In this document: one piece after another, positions 25,856 through 34,000 of the stretch
How the letters are laid out: the number at the start of each line of letters is the position of its first letter
Position numbering within the stretch: position 1 is the stretch's first letter
Source: an uncultured Caulobacterales bacterium
GTDB taxonomy: Bacteria; Pseudomonadota; Alphaproteobacteria; Caulobacterales; Caulobacteraceae
Assembly (NCBI GenBank): GCA_903900155.1
Contig: CAIUMD010000091.1
Span: 1 to 64,000, forward strand
Length of the DNA: 64,000 bases
Direction: 5' to 3'
Translations under genes and position numbers: made by a program
The notes under the pieces: generated by a model
What the model saw: only the letters and a program-made list of their open reading frames with translations
Told to the model about the DNA's origin: nothing
Database searches by the model: none

Positions 25856-27178
25856 GTGAAGACGCTTCTAGCCCTTGGCCTCGCCCTGGCCGCGACCGCC
25901 GCCCACGCGGAAGCGCCCGCGCCGAAGACCTGTCCCGAAGGCCTGCCCGCCGAGACCAAGTGCCAGGCCGGCCAGGACCAGAACGGCGCCTACTACTGGA
26001 TCGCCATTCCCAAGGCCTGGAACGGGACGCTGGTGCTGCACACCCACGGCGGCCCGCGCCTGAAGACGCCGAAGCCCGACGACGCGGTCGAGGACCTGCA
26101 GCGCTTCGCCGTCACCGTCGCCGAGGGCTACGCCTGGGCCGGCTCGAACTACCGTCGCGAAGGCTATGGCGTCCGTTCGGCCGCCGAGGACAGCGACAAT
26201 CTGCGGCAGATCTTCTGGGACGCGTACGGGCGACCCAAGCACACCGTGCTGCACGGCCAGTCGTGGGGCGGCAATGTCGCGGCCAAGACCGCCGAGCTGT
26301 ACGGCAAGGACGCCGACGGCAAGCTCGTTTATGACGGCGTCATCCTGACCAGCGGCGTGGTCTCGGGCGGCACGCGCGCCTACGACTTCCGCGCTGACCT
26401 ACGGGCCGTCTACCAGTTCTATTGCGGCAACCACCCGGCCAAGGACGAGGTCCAGTACCCGCTGTGGCAGGGCCAGCCGGCCGGCTCCAAGCTGACCAAC
26501 AAGCAACTGGACGAGCGCCTGGACGCCTGCACCGGCGTCAACCGCCCCACCGGCGAGCGCACGGCCCAGCAGCAACGCAATCTGAAGAACATCCTGGCGG
26601 TCACCCGCATCCCCGAGCGCACCCTGGACAGCCATCTGTCCTGGTCGACCTTCACCTTCGCCGACATGGTCAACAAGCGCCTGGGCGGCAAGAACCCCTT
26701 CACGAACGTCGGCGTGGTCTATACGGGCTCGGACGACGACAAGGCGCTGAACAAGGGTGTGCCGCGCTTCGCGGCCGACCTCGAGGGCGTGCGACGCTTG
26801 GCCGACGACAGCGACCTGACCGGCAAGCTGCTGGTCCCGACCCTGACCCTGCACGCCATCGACGACCCGACCGCCTTCGTCGAGCTGGAGCAGGTGTTCC
26901 ACGACACCGTCGCCAAGGCCGGCAAGAGCGATCTTCTGGTCCAGTCGTTCACCGACGAACACGAGCACTCCAAGCTGGCCACGCCCGAATACGCCGCCCT
27001 GCTGCGGGCCATGGACGCCTGGATCGGGCAGGGCGCCAAGCCCAGCCCCGCGACCCTGGCCGCCGGCTGCGCCGAAGCGGTGAAGACCTATGGCGAGGCC
27101 TGCCACTTCCAGGTCGACTACAAGGTTCCGGCGCTCTCGACCCGCAGCTATCCGCGCAAGAAACCCGGCGTGAAATGA
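25856..27178 (+). CDS. Secreted alpha/beta hydrolase
   Basis: 440-residue exported enzyme with an alpha/beta-hydrolase fold. The signal peptide is MKTLLALGLALAATAAHA. The oxyanion region is HTHGGPR, the nucleophile elbow GQSWGG, a likely acid lies in HAIDDPT, and a likely His is in DEHEHSK. Four Cys residues outside these motifs suggest disulfides. I chose the GTG at 25856, seven nt after GAGG; a TTG six bases upstream has too little spacing. It follows the TonB receptor and is probably co-expressed. Substrate unknown: esterase, peptidase or tannase-like activity are all possible. Confidence 0.82.
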   Translation: MKTLLALGLALAATAAHAEAPAPKTCPEGLPAETKCQAGQDQNGAYYWIAIPKAWNGTLVLHTHGGPRLKTPKPDDAVEDLQRFAVTVAEGYAWAGSNYRREGYGVRSAAEDSDNLRQIFWDAYGRPKHTVLHGQSWGGNVAAKTAELYGKDADGKLVYDGVILTSGVVSGGTRAYDFRADLRAVYQFYCGNHPAKDEVQYPLWQGQPAGSKLTNKQLDERLDACTGVNRPTGERTAQQQRNLKNILAVTRIPERTLDSHLSWSTFTFADMVNKRLGGKNPFTNVGVVYTGSDDDKALNKGVPRFAADLEGVRRLADDSDLTGKLLVPTLTLHAIDDPTAFVELEQVFHDTVAKAGKSDLLVQSFTDEHEHSKLATPEYAALLRAMDAWIGQGAKPSPATLAAGCAEAVKTYGEACHFQVDYKVPALSTRSYPRKKPGVK

Positions 27179-27194
27179 TCGCGGGCCGGGTCGC

Positions 27195-27222
27195 GGTCCT
27201 CTCGCCGGCCCCGTCGAGGACC
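27195..27222 (+). terminator. Hairpin after the hydrolase gene
   Basis: Arms GGTCCTC (27195-27201) and GAGGACC (27216-27222) stand 17 bp after the hydrolase stop, without a T-tract. The remaining 120 bp to the next gene hold no gene I can support. Confidence 0.4.
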
Positions 27223-27346
27223 CGGATCGGAGAATGCGACGAAAACGTCGCAAACGCGCGATGCCCTGCAGACGGTGATGGCCGACACCCCGGGGGCCGA
27301 GGTCGAGGACGGCTTCGCCGGATCGGCCCTGGATCATGTCCCGCGG

Positions 27347-27994
27347 CTAGGCCGCGATGGAGAAACCGGTCGCCAGCAGCGGCTGCAGGGCCAGCATGGC
27401 CTGGGTGCGGTTATGGACGCCCAGTTTGCGGAAGATGGCCGTCATGTGGGCCTTGATCGCCGCCTCGGACACGTTGAAGTCGGCGGCGACCTGCTTGTTC
27501 AGCCGACCGTCGGCGATGTTCAGCAACACCTTGAGCTGGGTCGAGGTCAGGCCCTCCAGCCGCTTGCGCATGGCCGTCAGCTCGTGGTGCGCCAGGTTCG
27601 AGCCGTTCAGCTTTGGGAACAGGCGCGCGCCAGCCGCGACCTTCGTCAGGCAATCGGCCAGCTCGGCCATGCCGACCGACTTGTGCAGATAGGCGGCCGC
27701 GCCCAGCGCGTTGCTGTGGCTGACGATCTGGTCGTCGTCGCGCGAGGCGAAGACGACGACCGGTGCATGGGGCAAGCGCTGCTGGACGGCGACCAGAGCC
27801 GACAGGCCGGCGGCGCCGGCCAGGCAGGGATCCATGATCACCAGGTCGATGGTCGCGCCGAACCGGCAGCCGCCGTCCAGGGCGGAAAGGTCCCCGACCT
27901 TGAGGGTGTGGACCTTGGGCCAGACCGACAGGGCGACCCTGCGAAGGGACTCCAGCATCAGCGGATGGCTATCTATCAGTAGGACCCGCTTCAC
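27347..27994 (-). CDS. NarL/LuxR-family response regulator
   Basis: 215-residue regulator. The receiver has LLIDSH at the first loop, phospho-Asp55 in VIMDPCLAG and Lys105 in LHKS. A LuxR helix-turn-helix occupies about 147-205 (LTSTQLKVLLNIADGRLNKQ, VSEAAIKAHMTAIFRKLGV). I chose the GTG at 27994, preceded by GGAGA, because the receiver starts at once with KRVLLIDSH; an upstream ATG would add 26 unrelated residues. No kinase gene is adjacent. It is divergent from the DUF11/outer-membrane operon across a 393-bp gap, which makes that operon its likely target. Confidence 0.87.
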   Translation of the reverse strand: MKRVLLIDSHPLMLESLRRVALSVWPKVHTLKVGDLSALDGGCRFGATIDLVIMDPCLAGAAGLSALVAVQQRLPHAPVVVFASRDDDQIVSHSNALGAAAYLHKSVGMAELADCLTKVAAGARLFPKLNGSNLAHHELTAMRKRLEGLTSTQLKVLLNIADGRLNKQVAADFNVSEAAIKAHMTAIFRKLGVHNRTQAMLALQPLLATGFSIAA

Positions 27995-28387
27995 GCGCGT
28001 CTCCGCAAATCGCAGCAATTGCGACGACCATGCCGGCGCAACGCATCCGTGTCTTAGCGCCAAGTGTCGCATCGGGATGACGTCGTTCGGTGATTCGAGC
28101 TCTGCAATAGGGTCGCAAACCCATGATCGACAAGGGATTGTGCGCTATTTCAAGATCTTGGCCATGATGACCTGGTTGCGAAAACGATTGTGTCAGGACG
28201 TCGCAAGGTTGTGACGGCGCAACGCATCAAAGATCGCGATACGCATTTTTGGGCGAGTGAAAAGCAGACGCTCGCACTAGACGATAGTCTATGGGTTGGC
28301 CGTATGTTCCCGATTGGTAAGGTCTGATTAGCCGTCTGAGCGCGGTTCTGGTGGTCCGATTTTCATTCTCGTGACCCGCACCACCCA
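27995..28387. other. 393-bp regulatory gap between a LuxR-type regulator and the surface-protein operon
   Basis: No gene is supported here. The region is less GC-rich than its surroundings. The 13-mer GGCGCAACGCATC occurs twice in the same orientation (28035-28047 and 28216-28228), 181 bp apart. TCGCAA/TTGCGA words recur between and around them (for example near 28019, 28111, 28167 and 28200). This looks like a control region with several binding sites for one protein, most simply the divergent regulator. Confidence 0.45.
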
Positions 28388-29452
28388 ATGTTCCGCCTGC
28401 ACGCCCTGTTCGCCAGCCGACGCACCGCCCTGAGCGGCGCGGTCGTGTGCGCGCTGGTGTCGGCGGGATGCGCGGCGATCCCGGCCTTGGCCCGGGCGCA
28501 GACGATGACGCCGGCCGGGACCATGATCGACAACGTCGCGGCGATGGGCTTCACCGACAGGGACGGCCCCGTCTCGCTGGCTTCCAACAAGGTCTCCCTG
28601 CGAGTGCAGGAGATCGTTGACGTCTCTGTCGAGACCCTGACGCCCGAGGTGGAGGTCGAGCCCGACACCCATAACCAGCGCCTGGCCTTCCGGATCCGCA
28701 ACCTCGGCAACGGGCGTCAGGCTTTCGATCTGTCGGTGTCCGAATTGCAGGGCGACGACTTTGATCCGCAGTTCTGCAGCATCATCGTCGACTGGGACGG
28801 CGACGGCGTGCTGGACATGACCCGTGACAAGGTCTCGAACGTTACGCCCGAACTGGCGCCCGGCCAGGCCGTGATCGTCTGGGTCTCGTGCAGCATCCCG
28901 GCCGGCGCGGTGCACGGCGCCTTGGCCCGCATGCTGCTGCGCGCCTGGCCGTCGGTGCTGCGCAACGGCATGACCGGCCCGGTCGGCAACGACGGGACCT
29001 TTATCGTCGTGGGCCCCAACCTGCGCGGCGGCTCGGGCGGCGGCAACAATGGCGGCGGTACGGATGGCGGGGCTCCCCCGACGCTCACCACCTTCGCCAC
29101 CTTCAAGGTCGGCCAGGTCAACGCCCAGCTGATCAAGACCCAGACGGTCTTGGACGTCGCCGGCGGCTCGCGCGCCGCGCCCGGCTCGATCGTCACCTAC
29201 AGCCTGGAAGCCCGCTTTGGTGTCGGCGCCAACGCCCGCCAGGTGAAGATCTCCGACGCCATTCCGGCTGGTTCGACCTACGTGCCCGGCAGCCTGGCCG
29301 TCGATGGCGCGGCCCTGACCGACGCCGAGGACGGCGACGCGGGCCGCTTCGCCGGCGGCGGCGTCGAGATCGCCCTGGGCGACGTCGAGGCCAAGTCCAG
29401 CCGCACCGTCACCTTCAAAGTTCGTATCGATCCCCTGGGGAGCTCTCAATGA
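28388..29452 (+). CDS. Secreted DUF11-like protein
   Basis: 354-residue exported protein, first of a five-gene operon. The N-terminus has a signal peptide of about 37 residues ending ALARA before QTM. Two beta-rich modules follow: residues about 60-190 (VETLTPEVEVEPDTHNQRLA, LAPGQAVIVWVSCSIPAG) and, after a Gly/Asn/Pro linker (GGSGGGNNGGGTDGG), a DUF11-like repeat at about 245-350 (APGSIVTYSLEARFG, VKISDAIPAGSTYVPGS, VTFKVRIDPLG). DUF11 domains are Ig-like adhesive or structural modules of surface proteins. Its stop overlaps the next start by 4 bp. There is no clear Shine-Dalgarno site, so the start is less certain. Confidence 0.75.
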   Translation: MFRLHALFASRRTALSGAVVCALVSAGCAAIPALARAQTMTPAGTMIDNVAAMGFTDRDGPVSLASNKVSLRVQEIVDVSVETLTPEVEVEPDTHNQRLAFRIRNLGNGRQAFDLSVSELQGDDFDPQFCSIIVDWDGDGVLDMTRDKVSNVTPELAPGQAVIVWVSCSIPAGAVHGALARMLLRAWPSVLRNGMTGPVGNDGTFIVVGPNLRGGSGGGNNGGGTDGGAPPTLTTFATFKVGQVNAQLIKTQTVLDVAGGSRAAPGSIVTYSLEARFGVGANARQVKISDAIPAGSTYVPGSLAVDGAALTDAEDGDAGRFAGGGVEIALGDVEAKSSRTVTFKVRIDPLGSSQ

Positions 29453-29916
29453 CCAAGACCCTTTTGCTGGCCCTGGCGGCCGCGGGCCTGCTGGCCCACG
29501 CCCCCGCGCGGGCCGCCGAGGCCACCCTGACCTCGGCCGTGTTCAAGGAGGTCGAGACCCGCGGTCCCGACGGCCGCGCGACCATGGCCCTCAAGCCCGC
29601 CGCGCGCGTCACGCCTGGCGATCAGGTCGTCTATGTCCTGACCTATCGCAACGGCGGCGAAAAGCCTGCCGAAGGCGTGGTCGTCACCAATCCTCTGGCC
29701 CAGAACCTGGTCTATGCCGGCCCGGCGGATATGCAGCCGCCCCTGGTCTCGATCGACGGCCGGACCTTCGGCCCTCTGGCCTCGCTGACCAAGACCAGCG
29801 CCGGCGTCGCGACCAAGGCCGTCGCCGCTGACGTCACCACCCTTCGCTGGACCCTCGCCCAACCCGTCCCGGCGGGCGGCGAGGTCCGTCTGTCGTTCCG
29901 CGCGCGCCTGAAGTGA
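29449..29916 (+). CDS. Short secreted DUF11-like protein
   Basis: 155-residue protein with a signal peptide (MTKTLLLALAAAGLLAHAPA, cleaved near ARA before AEA). The mature part is a single DUF11-like Ig domain: VTPGDQVVYVLTYRNGGEKP, VVVTNPLAQNLVYAGPA, LRWTLAQPVPAGGEVRLSFR. It is coupled to the gene before it by an ATGA overlap. The whole protein is one module, so it may be a subunit or an adaptor for its larger neighbours. Confidence 0.8.
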   Translation: MTKTLLLALAAAGLLAHAPARAAEATLTSAVFKEVETRGPDGRATMALKPAARVTPGDQVVYVLTYRNGGEKPAEGVVVTNPLAQNLVYAGPADMQPPLVSIDGRTFGPLASLTKTSAGVATKAVAADVTTLRWTLAQPVPAGGEVRLSFRARLK

Positions 29917-29948
29917 GGCGCCAGTCCCCTTTGAAAAGGAAGAACCCC

Positions 29949-31022
29949 GTGAAGAACTCATGCCGTAAATTCTGGCTGGCGGGCGCTTCGGCGATCGCGG
30001 CTGGTCTGTGGGGCCAAGCCGCCTTGGCGGCGACCGGCACCCAGGCGGGCACCAGCGTCAACAACACCGCCTCGGTCTCGTATTCGGTCGGCGGCGTCAG
30101 CCAGACGCCGGTGTCGTCGAACAACGCCACCTTCGTGGTCGACCGGAAGGCCAATGTCATGGTCGCCGAGGTGGGCGGCGCGGCCACCAGCGTGAGCTTC
30201 GGCCAGACCGATCGGGTCACGACCTTCACCGTGACCAACACGACCAACGCAACCCAGGATTTCCGCCTGATTGGCGCGAACATCGGGCTGGGCGGGACGA
30301 CAGCGCTGGGACGCACCGACAATTACGGCGTCACCAACATCCGGGTGTTCGTCGACGTCAATGGCAACGGCACGTATGACGCCGCCACCGACACGGCCAC
30401 CTATATCGACGAACTCGCGCCGGATCAGACCAAGACGGTGTTCATCGTCGCCGATATCCCGGCGTCGGGTCCCGCCAACGGCATATCGGGCGTCCAGCTG
30501 ACGGCCGTGGTCGCCACGGGCGGGACTGGCAGCGCGCTGGGTGCGGACTTGGTCCAGACCGTTCTGGGCGATGATCCCAACCAGGTCGACACCGTCTTCG
30601 CCGACGGCGTCGGTTACGTCGACCTGCTACGCGATGGCCGCTTCAGCGCGGGCGACGAATACGACATCGCCGCCGCAACGGCCGAGGTGACCAAATATGC
30701 CACGCTCATCAGCGACCCTCTGAACGGCAGCCTGTTGCCCAAGGCCATTCCGGGCGCGGTCGTCGAGTACTGCATCGCGGTCAAGAACATCGGCGCCCAG
30801 GCCCTGACCAGCGTCGGGATCACCGACAACATTCCGGCCAATACGACCTATGTCGCCAGCAGCACCTATGTCGGCGGCAGCTTCTCGCTGGGGGCCTGCG
30901 TCGCCGACGGGGCGCAGGCCACGGACGGCAACGTGTTCAACGGCACGCGGATCGCCACCTCGATCGCCAGCATCTCGGCCGGCGCGACGGCGACCACGCG
31001 CTTCCGCGTCACGCTGAACTAG
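29949..31022 (+). CDS. Secreted DUF11-like surface protein
   Basis: 357-residue protein with a signal peptide ending QAALA before ATG (about residue 27). The N-terminal part has NNTASVSYSVGGVSQTPVSS and VDRKANVMVAEVGG, a pattern seen in repetitive surface proteins. A middle domain contains the calcium-loop-like DVNGNGTYDAATDT. A C-terminal DUF11 module follows (GAVVEYCIAVKNIGAQALTS, ITDNIPANTTYVASSTY). I chose the GTG at 29949 because AAGGAAG precedes it; a GTG at 29913 overlapping the previous stop is the alternative. A strong hairpin just after it may make this the most abundant product of the operon. Confidence 0.8.
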   Translation: MKNSCRKFWLAGASAIAAGLWGQAALAATGTQAGTSVNNTASVSYSVGGVSQTPVSSNNATFVVDRKANVMVAEVGGAATSVSFGQTDRVTTFTVTNTTNATQDFRLIGANIGLGGTTALGRTDNYGVTNIRVFVDVNGNGTYDAATDTATYIDELAPDQTKTVFIVADIPASGPANGISGVQLTAVVATGGTGSALGADLVQTVLGDDPNQVDTVFADGVGYVDLLRDGRFSAGDEYDIAAATAEVTKYATLISDPLNGSLLPKAIPGAVVEYCIAVKNIGAQALTSVGITDNIPANTTYVASSTYVGGSFSLGACVADGAQATDGNVFNGTRIATSIASISAGATATTRFRVTLN

Positions 31023-31048
31023 CCCGCGTCGCGAAAGAGACGATCCGA

Positions 31049-31071
31049 CCGGGCGGCCTCGCGCCGCCCGG
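31049..31071 (+). promoter_or_regulatory. Intra-operon hairpin
   Basis: Perfect 9-bp arms CCGGGCGGC (31049-31057) and GCCGCCCGG (31063-31071) around CTCGC stand between two co-directional genes, with no T-tract. The next gene's weak Shine-Dalgarno (AAAGG) follows at once. It could stabilise the upstream message or reduce translation of the large gene. Confidence 0.55.
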
Positions 31072-31088
31072 AAAGGTCCTGCACGCCG

Positions 31089-34000
31089 ATGAGCTTCCTC
31101 GCCCGCATGAGATTGGTGCTGACAGGCCTGGCGATCGCCGCCGGGATCTGCGCACCGGCGCATGCGCGGCAGACCGCCGTCATCACCAACACCGCGCGCC
31201 TAAGCTTCGGAAGCGCGACGGTGACGACGGTCAATTCCAACACCACGACCCTGACCGTCACGGCCAACCAGGCGCCGACGATCAAGCTGCTGCGGCTGGC
31301 GATCGGCGCCGAAGGCACGCCGCGCGACGTCAGCACCACCCAGTGCCTGATCGAGGGCAGGGGTTATGTCTCGCCCGACACCTCCAGCGGCGCGGCCTTC
31401 GATCCGGCGGCGGTCAAGTTGCGCGCGGCGACCTCGTTCCACGCTGGCGAGCCGGTCTTCATCTTCATTTCTTCGCCCGACGCCAACCGCGATCCGGCGG
31501 CGCGGGACGTGATGGCGATCACCATCAAGACCTCGCTGGACGACAAGGAGACGATCAAGGTTTGGGAGACGGGCCCCGACACCGGCCGGTTCCTGGGCTA
31601 CATCCCCGTCACGGATGCGACGCCGACCAGCTTCGATTGCGAGATCTCGGCGCCGCGCGGCAACGTGCTGGACGTCACCGTGGCCGATTTCTACGACGGC
31701 ACGTCGGCGACCGCCTCGGCGCTGATCGATCCCTACGGCTACATCTTCGATTCTCGCACCGGCAAGGCGATCGACGGGGCGAAGGTCACCCTGGTCGACC
31801 AGACGACCGGCGCGCCCGCCAAGGTGTTCGGCGACGACGGCGTCAGTATCTACCCCTCCACGGTGATCAGCGGCGAGAACGTCGTCGACAGCGGCGGCTC
31901 GGTCTATCAGTTCGCGCCGGGAGAATATCGCTTCCCACTGACGGCCTCGGGACGGTACGCCTTGTTCGTCGAACCTCCCGACGGATACGCCGCGCCATCC
32001 TCGGCCACCGAGAAGGCCCTGGCAAAGCTGACAGCGCCCGATGGAGGCGCGTTCCACATCTCGCCGGCCTCCTGGGGCGCGGTGTTCGATCTCATTCAGA
32101 CCGACCCTCTGCAGGTCGACATCCCGCTGGACAGCGGCAAGCTGCCCGTCGTCGCGCGCCATTTCGTCCAGGGCCTGTCGCTGGAGAAGTCCGCCTCGGT
32201 CCAGAAGGGCACGTTCGGCGATCTGGTCGGCTATACCCTGTCGATCCGTAACCTGGGTTCGGCGCGGACGATCAATACGGTCGAGGCCAAGGACGCTCTG
32301 CCACGCGGATTTCGATATGTGACGAATTCGTCGCATCGCGACGGCGCGCCCATTCCAGACCCTGTGATCAGCCCGGACGGGCGGAATCTAACCTATGCGC
32401 TGGGCACGCTGGGCCCAGCCGGGGCGGCCAAGATCACCTATGTCGTCGCCATCGGTCCCGACGCCCCTGCCGGGGTGGCGGTCAATCGCGCCATCGCCAC
32501 GGGCGCCCTGGGCGCATCCAGCGGCGAGGCCGAAGCCAGGGTGCGTGTCGCGCCGCCTATGATGTCGGACGCCGGCACGATCGTGGGACGCGTGACCGAA
32601 GGCGCCTGCGCCAGGCGACGCGAGGACGGCCGCATCGGCGTGCCCGGCGTGCGCCTGGTGATGGAGGACGGGACCTACGTCGTCTCCGACCGTGACGGCC
32701 TGTTCCACTTCGAGGGCGTCAAGCCCGGCATTCACGTCGTGCAACTGGACGCCGGCGCGCTGCCGGCCGGTCTGGAGGCCGTCGCCTGCGGCCGCGACAC
32801 CCGCATCGCCGGCCGGGCTTTCTCGCAGTTCGTCGAGATCCGCGAGGGTGCGCTCCAGCGCGTCGAATTCCGGCTACGCCGCGTGGCGGCCGCTCCCGCC
32901 GCACCGGTCGCCGCCAAGCCGCTCGAGGACGCGGAGGCCGGAACGATCGACTGGTTCGCCGGCCAGGAACTGGGCGAAGGCTTCGTGTTCCCCGCCGAGG
33001 GCCACAACCCCGTCGCGCCGGCGATCCGTGTCGTGGTCAAGCACGGCCCGGGCGCCCGCGTGAACCTGACGATCAACGGCGCGCCGGTGGATCCGCTGAT
33101 GCGCGACGGCGTCGAGACCAGCGCCGATGGCTCCCTGGCCGTTTCGATGTGGCGCGGCGTGCCGCTGGTCGAGGGCTCCAACCTGCTGGTCGCCACCATC
33201 ACCAATGGCCGCGGCGACGTCATCGCCGAGGTCAAGCGCGAGGTCGCCTACGCCAATACCCCGGCCAAGGCCGCCCTGGTCGCGGAAGCCTCGCGCCTGA
33301 CCGCCGACGGTCTGGACGGCCCGGTCGTGGCCGTGCGCTTCACCGACCGTTTCGGCCATCCGGTGCGCCCCGGCTCGATGGGGACCGTCGAGGTCGCCGA
33401 GCCCTATGCCATCGCGCGGGATATCCAGTCGGATCAACGCCTTGCGGGCGAAGCCGGACGCGGCTCGACCTGGCGCGTCACCGGTCAGGACGGCGTCGCC
33501 CTGATCACCCTGGCGCCGACCACCAAGGCCGGTTCAGCCGTGCTGCGCTTCAAGCTGCCGGGCCTGGACCAGGCCGCGCCGGCCGAGGTTCGCGCCTGGC
33601 TCAGCGCCGCCCGCCAGGACTGGATCGTCGTCGGCTTCGCGGCCGGAACGGCGGGCTATAACACCCTGTCGCGCCACGCCGCGCCGCTGGCCCGCAAGGA
33701 CCGCGACAAGACCATGGTCGACGGCCAGCTGGCCTTCTACGCCAAGGGCCGGGTTCGGGGCTCGTGGCTGCTGACCATGGCCTATGACAGCAAGCGCTCG
33801 CCTGATCCCGAGCGCGGCCTGACTTCCGGCATCGATCCGGACCGCTACTACACCGTCTATGGCGACGGCTCGGGCCAGGCCTATGACGCCGCCAGCCAGC
33901 GCAAGCTGTATGTCCGTCTGGAGCGCAAGGCGTTCTACGCCCTGTTCGGCGACTTCCAGACCGGCTTCGACGCCACGCGCCTGGGACGCTCGAACCGCGT

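Noticed and set aside
27223..27346. Possible short rightward gene after the hydrolase
   Set aside because: Short frames here have no ribosome-binding site or recognisable protein, so the stretch is treated as non-coding.
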